Counted from the first letter of the stretch, positions 18,523 through 29,974 are shown. The stretch: 64,000 nucleotides of DNA from Staphylococcus equorum (GCF_029531845.1 NZ_JAMBPV010000002.1:124001-188000), one strand, 5' to 3'. The notes: generated by a model from the letters alone, not told the origin. Numbers and translations: made by a program.

Positions 18523-18668
18523 AGCAATGTGTGTGTAAGAGATTGAAATTAGGGGTAGTCTATTAAGAGAGAATATATCGTTGAAGTGCATGACATATAA
18601 TTTAAATAATGTAATTTCAATGAATTCAATATAACAATTCTCTTATTTTTAAAAAGAGGTGACATAAT

Positions 18669-19328
18669 TTGACTAAAAAAGTCTTGTTTATTATAACAAG
18701 TGTAAATCAATTTGAAGATGGTACACCAACAGGATTATGGTTAGAAGAAGCAAGTGAACCTTATAATATATTAACAGAAGCAAATATTAATGTGGATATC
18801 GCTACAATAAATGGTGGGGAAGTCCCGTTAGATCCCAATTCAACACAGAATGATGAGCTTAATAAATATAAAGCATTTGTTGATCAAACAAAATCAGCAT
18901 CAAGTATAGAAGATGTAGATGTAAGTCAATACAATGCCGTATATTTACCAGGAGGTCATGGCACTGTATTTGATTTTGCGCATAATCAGAAGTTAGCTTC
19001 AGTACTTGCTGACTTTAAAGCAGATGATAAAGTCATTGCATCTGTATGTCATGGGCCGAGTGCTTTTGTTGGTGCTAAAGATAAGAAAGGCAACTTCCTA
19101 GTGAAGGGTGTGACGTTAACTGCATTTACAGATGAAGAAGAACGTGCTATGGGCTTTGAGGAAAAAGTACCTTTCTTAACTCAAACGGAATTAGAAAATC
19201 AAGGCGTTAAATTTGTAGCTCAGGACAACTTCACTGAACATGTTGAAATAGATAATCAATTTATTACAGGCCAAAATCCACAATCAAGCGTAGCAATAGG
19301 TGAAACATTACGAGACGCTTTAAATTAA
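18669..19328 (+). CDS. DJ-1/PfpI family protein (Hsp31-like glyoxalase III/chaperone)
   Basis: Type 1 glutamine-amidotransferase-like fold. Nucleophilic elbow SVCHGPSAF places C127 next to H128; E26-E27 near LWLEE supply the acidic residue of the Hsp31-type site, and GGHGTVFDF is the usual oxyanion loop. Family members detoxify methylglyoxal or act as chaperone or deglycase; which applies is not shown. TTG start with GAGGTG eight to ten bases upstream; no in-frame ATG nearby. It lies between trpA and femA, which as I recall are adjacent in S. aureus. Confidence 0.85.
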   Translation: MTKKVLFIITSVNQFEDGTPTGLWLEEASEPYNILTEANINVDIATINGGEVPLDPNSTQNDELNKYKAFVDQTKSASSIEDVDVSQYNAVYLPGGHGTVFDFAHNQKLASVLADFKADDKVIASVCHGPSAFVGAKDKKGNFLVKGVTLTAFTDEEERAMGFEEKVPFLTQTELENQGVKFVAQDNFTEHVEIDNQFITGQNPQSSVAIGETLRDALN

Positions 19329-19334
19329 AACAGA

Positions 19335-19411
19335 GATTTGAGAGATGATGGTTAAGTCCTCATGTCTCAAATCATAACAAAAACTGGAAAACTTAATAAG
19401 TTTTCCAGTTT
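19335..19411 (+). terminator. Double hairpin terminator before femA
   Basis: A first hairpin (GATTTGAGA / TCTCAAATC) is followed by a strong one (AAACTGGAAAACTT / AAGTTTTCCAGTTT, 19381-19394 with 19398-19411) with a T-run on the plus strand. It ends the DJ-1 gene transcript, so femA needs its own promoter in 19420-19610, where several TATAAT hexamers lie (19476, 19503, 19552) without a clear partner. Confidence 0.85.
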
Positions 19412-19618
19412 TTGTTGTTATAACTATGGGCAAATGTGTTTAATTGCTTATTCTTTGTTAAAATAAAAGTAGTGATATAATAAGTCATACATAAAGTTCA
19501 TGTATAATGAATTTATATATGCTATTGATTTAGTTTTATAAATGGTTATTGTATAATAATCAAGATTGAAGATTAAACTCGAATAAAAAAGAATTATAAA
19601 CAAATAGGAGTATACAAA

Positions 19619-20881
19619 ATGAAATTTACGAATTTAACTGCTAAAGAGTTTGGTACATTTACAGATAATATGCCAAATAGTCACTTTACACAAATGGTAG
19701 GAAACTACGAATTGAAAATTGCAGAAAGTACAGAAACACACTTAGTTGGTATTAAAAACAATGAAAATGAAGTCATTGCAGCGTGTTTACTTACTGCAGT
19801 ACCAGTAATGAAGTTTTTTAAATATTTTTATACAAACAGAGGACCTGTTATCGATTTTGAAAATAAAGAACTTGTTCATTACTTTTTTAATGAATTAACT
19901 AAATATGTTAAAAAACATAAAGGTTTACATTTAAGAGTCGATCCTTATTTAGCTTATCAATATCGTAATCATGATGGAGAAGTATTAGAAAATGCTGGTC
20001 ATGACTGGATTTTCGATAAAATGAAACAATTAGGATACAAACACCAAGGGTTTTTAACTGGTTTTGATCCAATTCTTCAAATTAGATACCATTCTGTACT
20101 AGATTTAGCAGGTAAAACAGCTAAAGATGTACTTAACGGTATGGATAGTTTACGTAAACGTAATACAAAAAAAGTTCAAAAAAATGGCGTTAAAGTAAGA
20201 TTTTTAGAAGAAGACGATTTACCAATCTTCCGTTCGTTTATGGAAGATACATCTGAATCAAAAGAATTTGATGATAGGGAAGATAGCTTTTATTATAATA
20301 GATTGAGATATTATAAGAATCGTATCTTGGTACCATTAGCTTATATGGATTTTGATGAATATATAGAAGAATTAAAATCAGAGCGTGAAATCTTAAGCAA
20401 AGATATTAACAAGGCGATTAAAGATATAGAAAAACGTCCTGAAAATAAAAAAGCTTATAATAAGAGAGATAATTTAGAACAACAGCTTATTGCAAATCAA
20501 CAAAAAATTGAAGAAGCGCAATCGCTACAGGCTGAACATGGTAATGAATTACCAATTTCTGCAGCTTACTTTATTATTAACCCTTATGAAGTGGTTTACT
20601 ATGCAGGTGGTACTTCAAATGAATTTAGACACTTTGCTGGTAGTTATGCGATTCAGTGGACGATGATTAATTACGCAATTGACCATAATATTGATAGATA
20701 TAACTTCTACGGTATCAGCGGTAATTTCACAGAAGACGCGGAAGATGCAGGCGTAGTGAAATTCAAAAAAGGATTTAATGCCGAAGTAGTGGAATACGTT
20801 GGGGATTTTGTAAAACCTATTAATAAGCCAATGTACAAAATTTATACGACATTAAAAAAATTAAAAGATATTAAGAAGTAG
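19619..20881 (+). CDS. femA: Glycyltransferase FemA (pentaglycine bridge residues 2-3)
   Basis: Uses glycyl-tRNA to add the second and third glycines of the staphylococcal interpeptide bridge to lipid II at the cytoplasmic face. 420 residues: two GNAT-like subdomains interrupted by an antiparallel coiled-coil arm (about residues 246-305, rich in Glu/Lys/Gln) as in the FemA structure. Motifs include LRVDPYLAYQ and the C-terminal NFYGISGNFTEDAED, typical of Fem proteins. It is followed by femB after 30 bases and shares its fold, pointing to an old duplication. Confidence 0.97.
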   Translation: MKFTNLTAKEFGTFTDNMPNSHFTQMVGNYELKIAESTETHLVGIKNNENEVIAACLLTAVPVMKFFKYFYTNRGPVIDFENKELVHYFFNELTKYVKKHKGLHLRVDPYLAYQYRNHDGEVLENAGHDWIFDKMKQLGYKHQGFLTGFDPILQIRYHSVLDLAGKTAKDVLNGMDSLRKRNTKKVQKNGVKVRFLEEDDLPIFRSFMEDTSESKEFDDREDSFYYNRLRYYKNRILVPLAYMDFDEYIEELKSEREILSKDINKAIKDIEKRPENKKAYNKRDNLEQQLIANQQKIEEAQSLQAEHGNELPISAAYFIINPYEVVYYAGGTSNEFRHFAGSYAIQWTMINYAIDHNIDRYNFYGISGNFTEDAEDAGVVKFKKGFNAEVVEYVGDFVKPINKPMYKIYTTLKKLKDIKK

Positions 20882-20911
20882 ACATAAATTATAGAAGGGA
20901 ACTAAGCTAGA

Positions 20912-22171
20912 ATGAAATTTACAGAGTTAACCGTCAAAGAGTATGACAATTTTGTACAAAACCCAGCATTAGAGAGTCATTACTTTCAAGTAAAAGAAAA
21001 TATTGCGACAAGAGAAAAAGATGGATTTCAAGTTGTACTATTAGGCTTAAAAGATGACGACAATCAGGTTATTGCTGCTAGTCTTTTCTCTAAAATTCCT
21101 ACAATGGGGAGCTATGTTTATTATTCTAATCGTGGTCCAGTTATGGATTACAATGATTTAGGTTTAGTAGATTTCTATTTACGTGAATTAGACAATTATC
21201 TTCAACACCATAATTGTCTATATGTCAAAATGGACCCATACTGGATTTATCAAATATACGATAAAGATATCAATCCATTACCAGAACCAGATAAGAATGA
21301 TGCATTAGTCAATTTATTTAAATCTCATGGTTATACACATCATGGTTTTACGACTAAATATGATACATCTAGCCAAGTAAGATGGATGGGTGTATTGAAC
21401 TTAGATGGACAAACACCAGCTTCTCTAAAAAAACAATTTGATAGCCAAAGAAAACGTAATATCAATAAAGCAATTAATTTTGGTGTTAAAGTTAGGTTGT
21501 TAAATAGAGATGAATTTGACCTTTTCTTAGAACTTTATCGAGAAACTGAAAAACGTGCTGGCTTCGTATCTAAAACAGATGAATATTTCTATAATTTTAT
21601 TGATAATTATGGTGATAAGGCCTTAATACCTTTAGCATATATAGATTTAGATGAATATATTGAAAATACGCAAGAAAGTATTAATGATAAAGAATCGCGA
21701 AGAGATCAAATCATGCAGAATGAAAATAAATCAGATAAACAATTGAAGAAAATTACAGAACTGGATAAACAAATAGAGCATGATAAAAAAGAGTTAATGC
21801 ATGCAAGTGAATTAAGATTAACAGATGGCGCTATATTAAATTTAGCTGCTGGTGTTTATTTTGCAAATGCCTATGAAGTAAACTACTTTTCTGGTGGTTC
21901 ATCAGAAAAGTACAATCAATATATGGGGCCTTATATGATGCACTGGTTCATGTTGAATTATTGTTTTGACAATGGTTATGGTCGCTATAATTTCTATGGT
22001 TTATCAGGTGATTTCACTGAAAATAGTGAAGATTATGGCGTATATCGCTTTAAACGTGGATTTAATGTACAAATCGAAGAATTAATCGGTGACTTTTATA
22101 AACCAATTAAGAAAACAAAATATTGGTTATTTAATACATTGAATAATGTTAGAAAAAAGGTTAAAAAATAG
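20912..22171 (+). CDS. femB: Glycyltransferase FemB (pentaglycine bridge residues 4-5)
   Basis: Adds glycines four and five of the cross-bridge. 419 residues with the same layout as Fem[12 protein letters not shown] near residue 70, coiled-coil arm about 248-300, and [17 protein letters not shown] near the C-terminus. AAGGGA ribosome site. Co-transcribed with femA. The pair marks the organism as a Staphylococcus with a glycine-type bridge. Confidence 0.97.
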   Translation: MKFTELTVKEYDNFVQNPALESHYFQVKENIATREKDGFQVVLLGLKDDDNQVIAASLFSKIPTMGSYVYYSNRGPVMDYNDLGLVDFYLRELDNYLQHHNCLYVKMDPYWIYQIYDKDINPLPEPDKNDALVNLFKSHGYTHHGFTTKYDTSSQVRWMGVLNLDGQTPASLKKQFDSQRKRNINKAINFGVKVRLLNRDEFDLFLELYRETEKRAGFVSKTDEYFYNFIDNYGDKALIPLAYIDLDEYIENTQESINDKESRRDQIMQNENKSDKQLKKITELDKQIEHDKKELMHASELRLTDGAILNLAAGVYFANAYEVNYFSGGSSEKYNQYMGPYMMHWFMLNYCFDNGYGRYNFYGLSGDFTENSEDYGVYRFKRGFNVQIEELIGDFYKPIKKTKYWLFNTLNNVRKKVKK

Positions 22172-22180
22172 CATAAAAAA

Positions 22181-22230
22181 AAGAAAGCATACTGGTATGT
22201 AAGCCCTAATCAGTATGCTTTCTTTCGTTC
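22181..22230 (+). terminator. femAB terminator
   Basis: Perfect 14-bp stem AAGAAAGCATACTG (22181-22194) with CAGTATGCTTTCTT (22211-22224), followed by T-rich sequence, ten bases after femB. Confidence 0.85.
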
Positions 22231-22276
22231 TGAAGTTAGTTATATTAGGATGGCAATACCAATATAACGATGAACT

Positions 22277-22327
22277 AAAATGTGGAAGAGTCTGAGATGT
22301 TAATTCTTGTTGTTCTCCACATTTTTT
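22277..22327 (+). terminator. Second terminator-like hairpin in the femB-hdeD gap
   Basis: AAAATGTGGA (22277-22286) pairs with TCCACATTTT (22316-22325) around a 29-base loop and ends in a run of Ts. An inverted TTATATT/AATATAA lies just upstream. It could be a backup terminator or the 3' end of a small RNA; no promoter is obvious. Confidence 0.45.
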
Positions 22328-22438
22328 AGTATAGCATAGGATTTTAGTAATGCAATAACCGTACACTATAATAATTTTATAGTAAAATTCATTTTTATAA
22401 CATACTTAAAGTAATATATAAAATGATTATAAATATGT

Positions 22439-22476
22439 AAAAAGCGCATTGCAAGTTGATTTGCAATGCGCTTTTT
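22439..22476. terminator. Bidirectional terminator between femB and the HdeD-like gene
   Basis: A perfect 16-bp stem (AAAAAGCGCATTGCAA / TTGCAATGCGCTTTTT) with a six-base loop. A and T ends allow termination in both directions; it ends the minus-strand membrane protein gene. Confidence 0.9.
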
Positions 22477-22533
22477 GGCATAATTTTTCAAATACACGCC
22501 TATTTTAATCATTTATTTGCAAGTTACAGATCA

Positions 22534-23055
22534 TTAAGATAACGCTCTAATAATATAAGTGATACCAATAATAAAGAACACAGCACTCATAAAGATAGCA
22601 ACTAGAATTGCCGCCATAAGTGGGTTAAACAGTAAAATAATACCGAAAATAATCGTAATAATGTTCAAAATAACAGATACAATATGAAAACCTTTATTTG
22701 ATTTTTCAAGTGGCGTTACTGTAAACATATTAAATAACGCATTTATAATAAACCAAATAGCAAATAAATAAACAATAAATGTGGTACTTGTAACGATATT
22801 AAATAAAATCAACAATCCTAAAATAATATTAATTATACCAAGTACAAGTACCATGGTTGAGGCATTTTTATTTGATTTTTTCATTACACGACGAACGAAA
22901 ATTTCTAAAAAACCGTTAATAATAAATAGTAGACCTATGAGCCATGTAATGGCGAATAAGTTTTCTTCAGGAAAACTTAAAATAAACACGCCAATAATTA
23001 GAAAAATGACGCCAATCACTAAACTCGACCATTTGATTCGGGAACGTTCCTGCAT
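22534..23055 (-). CDS. HdeD/DUF308 family membrane protein
   Basis: 173 residues with about six hydrophobic helices in repeated pairs, as in the DUF308/HdeD family of small membrane proteins; HdeD is linked to acid resistance in E. coli but the role here is unknown. ATG at 23055 is chosen over 23097 because AGGAGTG lies just before it. Single gene on the minus strand. Confidence 0.8.
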   Translation of the reverse strand: MQERSRIKWSSLVIGVIFLIIGVFILSFPEENLFAITWLIGLLFIINGFLEIFVRRVMKKSNKNASTMVLVLGIINIILGLLILFNIVTSTTFIVYLFAIWFIINALFNMFTVTPLEKSNKGFHIVSVILNIITIIFGIILLFNPLMAAILVAIFMSAVFFIIGITYIIRALS

Positions 23056-23972
<917 letters not shown>

Positions 23973-24320
23973 TTATTTTTGTTTATAATCTTCTAATTCA
24001 TCTTTCGGGATGCCACCGCGTTTCCGTATTTCTTTTCTAGCTTTCTTTTCGCGACGTTTACGTCTCCAGTTACGTGTCATGTACCATATTACAAAGCTTA
24101 GAATTAAACTTAATATGGTCATAAACGCAGCAAAACCTAATAAAGGTTCATATGTAATGTCTTGGAAATTTGGTATTAAAAATGCTGATATTGCTAATAC
24201 TACTAATGTTAAGATTGGTGCAGTAAACCATTTATTTAAGACAAGATTGCAAAATACTGTTACTAATATGACAGCAACTACAGTAATCCATAAAAAATTA
24301 GGCATATCAAAAATAGTCAT
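23973..24320 (-). CDS. Conserved small membrane protein, function unknown
   Basis: 115 residues with three hydrophobic helices (about 8-28, 33-48, 60-84) and a strongly basic, Arg/Lys-rich cytoplasmic tail ending in an acidic DELEDYKQK. AAAAGGAGTGG ribosome site precedes the ATG. No family recognised. Monocistronic, divergent from pepF. Confidence 0.75.
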   Translation of the reverse strand: MTIFDMPNFLWITVVAVILVTVFCNLVLNKWFTAPILTLVVLAISAFLIPNFQDITYEPLLGFAAFMTILSLILSFVIWYMTRNWRRKRREKKARKEIRKRGGIPKDELEDYKQK

Positions 24321-24569
24321 TTATTCCACTCCTTTTTATTTAATATTTATACTTTACTTACATTATATATATCATACTATATTTTCTATATAAATACATT
24401 CAGTCTTGAGCAGTATAATTTTATATTAAATTAATACAAAATACGTGTCAATCCAATTTTCTTTACTGTTCCCCACTTTTAACATAGATAAACTTACGGT
24501 TATCATTTATGAGGGTCATTCATGTATAATTAGCTGTGAATATAATATATATGTAGAGGAGTAGATTAT

Positions 24570-26378
24570 ATGGCTGAAACATTACCATTTAGAAATAATG
24601 TTCCAATTGAAGAAACATGGGACGTAACTAACTTATTTAGTTCTGATGATGCATTTTATAGCACATTGAATGATACATTAGACCAAGCTAAGGCGTTTAA
24701 TCAACAATACACAGAGCACTTAAATGAAGTGGATATCATTGAGGATGCACTAGATGTATATACTGAACTATTAATCCAGTTAGATCGAATGGCAAATTAT
24801 GCCGAGTTAAGATTGAGCGTTGACACAGCTAATGAACATGCACAGACATTAAGTTCAAAATTGTCTACATCTTATGGGAAAATTGCTAGTGAACTTTCAT
24901 TTGTAGTTTCAGAAATATTAGCACTATCTGAGCAAACACTTGAACAACTTATTAAAACATCGAAGTATCCACATTTTTTAGCGAAATTAAAAGCGAATAA
25001 AGCACATCAATTATCTCCAGAAGTTGAAAAAGTATTAGCAAGTTTGTCCCCTACTTTTGAGAGTGCTTTTGAACTTTATGGAACTACAAAAATGTTAGAT
25101 ATTGATTTTGAATCATTCCAATACGACTATCAAACATACCCTTTAGATTATGCTACTTTTGAAAATGAATATGAAGATAACGCAAATGAAGCGTTTAGAA
25201 GAATAAGTTTTAAACATTTTAGTAATGCACTAAGTAAGTATCAGCATACGACAGCAGCAACATATAATATGCAAGTGCAACAAGAGAAAATTGAAGCAGA
25301 TTTAAGAGGATACGATTCTGTTATAGATTATTTACTACAAGATCAAGAAGTGACACGAGATATGTTTAACAGACAAATTGATGTGATTATGAGTGATTTG
25401 GCACCCATTATGCAAAAATATGCGAAATTAGTTAAACATGTCCATGGTTTAGATGTGATGCATTTTGAAGATTTAAAGGTTTCTATTGATCCAAATTACG
25501 AGCCAGAAATTTCAATAGAAGATTCTAAACAATATATTTATGGTGCTTTAAATGTACTTGGTGAAGATTACTTGAAAATGGTTGAAGCTGCTTATGAAGA
25601 TAGATGGATAGATTTTGCACAAAACAAAGGCAAAGAAACAGGTGCTTATTGTGCGAGTCCATATGCTTCACACTCATATGTCTTTATATCATGGACTGGT
25701 AAAATGACTGAAACCTTTGTCTTAGCGCATGAATTAGGTCACGCTGGACACTTCACTTTAGCACAAAAACATCAAAATTATTTAGAATCAGAGGCTTCGA
25801 TGTATTTTGTAGAAGCACCTTCTACTATGAATGAAATGCTTATGGCGAACTACTTATTTGAAAATAGTAATGATGCTAAATTTAAACGTTGGGTAACAGG
25901 TTCTATTATTTCAAGAACGTATTATCATAATATGGTTACGCATTTACTTGAAGCTGCTTTTCAACGTGAAGTTTATAATAAAGTCGATCAAGGCGAATCA
26001 TTAACTGCACCAGTACTTAATGACATTATGTTAGATGTCTATAGTCAATTTTTTGGAGAAAGTGTGAAACTTACAGAAGGCACAGAGCTAACTTGGATGA
26101 GACAACCACACTATTATATGGGATTATACTCATATACGTATTCAGCGGGGTTAACGATTGGTACAGTGATGTCTCAACGCATTCAAAATGAAGGACAGCC
26201 AGCTGTTGATGCTTGGTTAGATACATTGAAAGCAGGAGGTAGTAAATCACCAGTAGATTTAGCCGAAATTGCAGGTATTGATATCCGCACTGAACAACCA
26301 TTAAAATCAACAATTGGGTATATCGGTAAACTTGTTGATGAATTAGAAACATTGACTGATGAAATTGAAAATAAATAA
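24570..26378 (+). CDS. pepF: Oligoendopeptidase F
   Basis: M3-family zinc peptidase that cuts short peptides in the cytosol. The zinc motif HELGH is in LAHELGHAGHF (about residue 387) and the downstream glutamate region EAPSTMNEML follows as in the family. 602 residues, full length, with the N-terminal all-helical domain. AGAGGAG ribosome site. Single gene ending at a strong terminator shared with phoU. Confidence 0.95.
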   Translation: MAETLPFRNNVPIEETWDVTNLFSSDDAFYSTLNDTLDQAKAFNQQYTEHLNEVDIIEDALDVYTELLIQLDRMANYAELRLSVDTANEHAQTLSSKLSTSYGKIASELSFVVSEILALSEQTLEQLIKTSKYPHFLAKLKANKAHQLSPEVEKVLASLSPTFESAFELYGTTKMLDIDFESFQYDYQTYPLDYATFENEYEDNANEAFRRISFKHFSNALSKYQHTTAATYNMQVQQEKIEADLRGYDSVIDYLLQDQEVTRDMFNRQIDVIMSDLAPIMQKYAKLVKHVHGLDVMHFEDLKVSIDPNYEPEISIEDSKQYIYGALNVLGEDYLKMVEAAYEDRWIDFAQNKGKETGAYCASPYASHSYVFISWTGKMTETFVLAHELGHAGHFTLAQKHQNYLESEASMYFVEAPSTMNEMLMANYLFENSNDAKFKRWVTGSIISRTYYHNMVTHLLEAAFQREVYNKVDQGESLTAPVLNDIMLDVYSQFFGESVKLTEGTELTWMRQPHYYMGLYSYTYSAGLTIGTVMSQRIQNEGQPAVDAWLDTLKAGGSKSPVDLAEIAGIDIRTEQPLKSTIGYIGKLVDELETLTDEIENK

Positions 26379-26401
26379 CGTTTTATAAAATTAAAACTAA
26401 A

Positions 26402-26436
26402 AAAGCACAATGGCTTTATAAAGCCATTGTGCTTTT
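26402..26436. terminator. Bidirectional terminator between pepF and phoU
   Basis: A 16-bp stem (AAAGCACAATGGCTTT / AAAGCCATTGTGCTTT) with a two-base loop lies between convergent genes, with A and T tracts on both sides. Confidence 0.9.
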
Positions 26437-26452
26437 ATTATTTGCATCTTGT

Positions 26453-27103
26453 TTATTTATTATAGGATTCATAACGTTCACCAGTAATAAAGAAATAGAT
26501 GTTCTCTGCTATATTGCAAATATGATCTCCAATGCGTTCCAAATGTCTTGCAGCTAAATGTGCTTGACCTGCAACGAAAGGATCATTATCTATTAAATAA
26601 GTTGTATTCACAATGTTTTTATAGATATCATCAATATCTTTATCACGATCAATGATTTCTTTTATTAAGGTAATATCATTATCTTTTACTGCATCATCTA
26701 AGTCTTTTAACATTAAGAGCGCAAGTTTGCCCATAGTGTTGAGTCTCGTCAGTACATATTCATCAATAATTTTTGCACGTAATCTAATTTTCGCTATACT
26801 TGCTGCATTGTCCCCTATACGTTCAAAATCAGTGGCAATTTTTAAAGCGGCCATCATTAAACGTAAATCTGTAGCAATCGGTTGTTGCTTAGTGATAAGC
26901 AAAATTACTTTTTCATTAATTGCAGTTTCTTGCTCATTGATTTCTTTATCCTTGGCTATGGTTTGTCTAGCATAATTACGATCTTCTTCACTTAACGACG
27001 TTAGTCCGAATTCTATATTATGATATACATAAAGACCAAGTCGACGTAGATCTTTAATAAGTCCGTCTAGTTGGCCTTCATATTTATGTCTAATTGTTGC
27101 CAT
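26453..27103 (-). CDS. phoU: Phosphate signalling complex protein PhoU
   Basis: 216-residue helical protein with two PhoU repeats (E-R-I-G-D-N at about residue 95 and E-R-I-G-D-H near 190). It couples the Pst transporter to the PhoR sensor and restrains uptake. Last gene of the pst operon, three bases after pstB. Confidence 0.95.
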   Translation of the reverse strand: MATIRHKYEGQLDGLIKDLRRLGLYVYHNIEFGLTSLSEEDRNYARQTIAKDKEINEQETAINEKVILLITKQQPIATDLRLMMAALKIATDFERIGDNAASIAKIRLRAKIIDEYVLTRLNTMGKLALLMLKDLDDAVKDNDITLIKEIIDRDKDIDDIYKNIVNTTYLIDNDPFVAGQAHLAARHLERIGDHICNIAENIYFFITGERYESYNK

Positions 27104-27106
27104 AGA

Positions 27107-27988
27107 TTAACCGAAGCGACCTGAGATATAATCTTCAGTTTGTTTATCTGCAGGATTAGAGAATATCTTATCAGTGTCATCGTATTCATTAACATAGCCG
27201 TTAAGGAAGAAAGCAGTTTTATCAGAAACACGAGCAGCTTGTTGCATATTATGCGTAACAATGATGATTGAATACTTTTCTTTAAGCTCTTGAACAAGCT
27301 CTTCTATTTTTAATGTTGATATTGGGTCTAAAGCTGACGTTGGCTCATCCATTAATATAACATCTGGTTCAATAGCTAATGTACGTGCAATACAAACACG
27401 TTGCTGTTGTCCACCTGATAAACTATAAGCGTTTTTGTCTAAGTCATCTTTTAATTCATCCCATATTGCAGCGCCACGTAAAGATTTTTCAACAATTTCA
27501 TCTAAAACTTTTTTGTTTTTAATACCATGGATTTTAGGACCATAAGTTATATTATCATAAATTGATTTAGGAAATGGATTTGGTTGCTGGAATACCATCC
27601 CTACATTTGTTCTCAATTTTTCAACTGAATATTTATTATCGAAAATATTTTTATCGCGGTACATGATTTTACCAGCAGTTTTAACAGATGGTACAAGTTC
27701 AACCATACGATTTAATGCTTTAATGTATGTTGATTTTCCACAACCTGATGGTCCAATAATCGCTGTTACATTATTTTCTAAAATATCTAAGTTAATGTTT
27801 TTTAATGCATGATTTTCGCCATACCATAAATCAAGATTTTTAGTTGAATAGACAATTTTCTTTTGGTTATCTGGAATTTTATTGTCTGAATGATTTGGCT
27901 CAATAGTAGCTATTGGTGAGTCATTACGGTCAGTATGTGCTTTTAATGTATCGTTAGTATCGTTATTATCTATAATTTGTTTATTCAT
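27107..27988 (-). CDS. pstB: Phosphate ABC transporter ATPase
   Basis: Powers phosphate import. Walker [10 protein letters not shown], signature LSGGQQQR and Walker [12 protein letters not shown] are intact. 293 residues, longer than many PstB because of a ~45-residue hydrophilic N-terminal extension that lacks family motifs. AGGAG ribosome site before the ATG at 27988. Confidence 0.95.
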   Translation of the reverse strand: MNKQIIDNNDTNDTLKAHTDRNDSPIATIEPNHSDNKIPDNQKKIVYSTKNLDLWYGENHALKNINLDILENNVTAIIGPSGCGKSTYIKALNRMVELVPSVKTAGKIMYRDKNIFDNKYSVEKLRTNVGMVFQQPNPFPKSIYDNITYGPKIHGIKNKKVLDEIVEKSLRGAAIWDELKDDLDKNAYSLSGGQQQRVCIARTLAIEPDVILMDEPTSALDPISTLKIEELVQELKEKYSIIIVTHNMQQAARVSDKTAFFLNGYVNEYDDTDKIFSNPADKQTEDYISGRFG

Positions 27989-28008
27989 AATTAAAACTCC
28001 TTTTTTTA

Positions 28009-28060
28009 GGCTAGATGCTAAGATTTTACTGAAATCCTAGCACATTCCCATTTACTAGCC
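28009..28060 (-). other. Structured pstA-pstB intergenic element
   Basis: A two-part hairpin: outer GGCTAG/CTAGCC and inner TGCTAAGAT/ATCCTAGCA. It has no T-run on the coding strand, so it is more likely an mRNA stability or processing element than a terminator. Confidence 0.45.
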
Positions 28061-28090
28061 TTGTTAAATAATATTTATCGTGTCTTAATT

Positions 28091-29002
28091 CTAGTACTTT
28101 TTACTATATTTATTTCTTAAGAATATCGCTACTGCATTCATTAATAATAATATAACGAGTAGTACGATAATTCCTGCCGATGCAACGTTTTGGAATTCTG
28201 CCTGTGGTAATTTTGTCCAGCTATAAATTGACATTGGTAACGCTTGAAATTGATCGAATATTGTAGATGGTAACTGTAATAAAATCGTTGGTATACCAAT
28301 TAAAATTAATGGTGCTGTCTCACCTAACGCACGAGATAGTGCTAAGATGAAACCTGTCAAAATACCAGGAATTGCAGCTGGTAACACAACACGGCGTATT
28401 GTTTGCCATTTATTGGCACCTAATCCGTAAGAAGCTTCTTTTACTGAAGGCGGTACGGATCTAATTGCTTCTTGGCTAGCTACAATAATTACCGGTAAGA
28501 TAAGTAACGACATTGTTAATGCAGCTGCTAAAACAGAGTTGCCGAGTGCAATTGAATCAATACCCATACCTCTTACGAAAATTGTAAGACCGAGTAAACC
28601 GAATACGACTGAAGGTACGCCAGCTAAGTTTGAGATACTTACCTTAATAAAATTTGTAAGTGCATTTTCTTTAGCATATTCTTCCAAATAAATTGCAGTA
28701 CCAACACCTAAAGTAATTGTTATCGGGATAATAGTAACCATTAACCATACTGTACCGATAAATGCGCCTTTAATTCCTGCCATAGATGGTGTTGATGATG
28801 AAAAATTAGTGAAGAATGATGGAGTTAAGTGTCCAGCACCTTTTATAAGTGTATCAATGAGTAATGCAGCTAATACGAGTAGACCAATCATTGTACAGCC
28901 AAAGAAAGCCCACTTATTAACTTTATTTGTCGTTAACCTCCCAGAGAGTTTCTTTTCAACTGTTTGTTGATCTACAAGTATTTTTTTATTTGTTTCAGTC
29001 AT
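28091..29002 (-). CDS. pstA: Phosphate ABC transporter permease PstA
   Basis: 303-residue inner membrane subunit with six helices; the ABC-contact (EAA) loop EASYGLGANKWQTIRRVVLPAAIPG lies in the middle (about residue 195-220) and is diagnostic of binding-protein-dependent permeases. Starts two bases from the pstC stop. Confidence 0.95.
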   Translation of the reverse strand: MTETNKKILVDQQTVEKKLSGRLTTNKVNKWAFFGCTMIGLLVLAALLIDTLIKGAGHLTPSFFTNFSSSTPSMAGIKGAFIGTVWLMVTIIPITITLGVGTAIYLEEYAKENALTNFIKVSISNLAGVPSVVFGLLGLTIFVRGMGIDSIALGNSVLAAALTMSLLILPVIIVASQEAIRSVPPSVKEASYGLGANKWQTIRRVVLPAAIPGILTGFILALSRALGETAPLILIGIPTILLQLPSTIFDQFQALPMSIYSWTKLPQAEFQNVASAGIIVLLVILLLMNAVAIFLRNKYSKKY

Positions 29003-29003
29003 A

Positions 29004-29933
29004 TTAATACTCCTCTCTGAAACGTTTCGTAATCCATTGAGAAATCAAATTCATTACTAACGTGAATAAGAATAAAGTGAACCCTACTGCATAAATACTA
29101 TAGTAAGTATCAGTACCAAATGTTGCATCACCTGTTGCTACTTGAACGATATAACCTGTCATTGTTTGAATAGATCCTGTTATATCAAGCGATGCAGATG
29201 GGGTACTACCTGCAGCAAGAGATACGATCATAGTTTCGCCAATTGCACGTGAAATCGCTAATACAATAGAGGCCATAATACCTGATGTTGCAGCTGGTAA
29301 AATGACTTTAGTTGCTACTTCAAATTTTGTAGCACCTAAACCTAATGCACCTTCACGCATTTTATTTGGTACAGATGACATTGCATCTTCACTCATACTT
29401 GATATTAATGGAATAATCATTACACCAACTACAAGACCTGGACTAATAGAGTTGAAACTACCTATTTCTGGAAAGATTCCACGTATTAACGGTGTAACAA
29501 ATGTTAGAGCAAAGAAACCGAATACAATCGTTGGAATACCAGATAATATTTCTAATATAGGTTTGATAATACTTTTAGCACGTGCCGAAGCATATTCACT
29601 TAAGTAAAGTGCTGCACCCAGACCTAATGGCACTGCTACTATTGTAGCAATTACAGTTATTTTCAATGTACCTAAAATTAATGGCCAAATTCCAAATTTA
29701 GGATCAGATGAGAATGGTTTCCATTCCATCGTAAAAAGAAATTCTGTAATAGGAACACGTGTGAAGAACGTGATTGTTTCTGTTAATAATGTGACTACAA
29801 TACCGATTGTCGCTAAGATAGAAAAAATTGCTATTGTACCTAAAATAATAGGAACAATTTTATCGCTTGCACCATTCTTATTGGCGTTGTTTTTTTCAAT
29901 CATTTCGCTTACGGAGCGGTTTTTATTCGCCAT
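29004..29933 (-). CDS. pstC: Phosphate ABC transporter permease PstC
   Basis: 309-residue permease, partner of PstA, with six membrane helices and the EAA loop REGALGLGATKFEV about residue 195. GAAGGA ribosome site. Separated from pstS by a hairpin that probably lowers downstream expression. Confidence 0.95.
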   Translation of the reverse strand: MANKNRSVSEMIEKNNANKNGASDKIVPIILGTIAIFSILATIGIVVTLLTETITFFTRVPITEFLFTMEWKPFSSDPKFGIWPLILGTLKITVIATIVAVPLGLGAALYLSEYASARAKSIIKPILEILSGIPTIVFGFFALTFVTPLIRGIFPEIGSFNSISPGLVVGVMIIPLISSMSEDAMSSVPNKMREGALGLGATKFEVATKVILPAATSGIMASIVLAISRAIGETMIVSLAAGSTPSASLDITGSIQTMTGYIVQVATGDATFGTDTYYSIYAVGFTLFLFTLVMNLISQWITKRFREEY

Positions 29934-29974
29934 GTTAATATCCTTCCTTCGTATAGACTCCCGAAATTGTTAAA

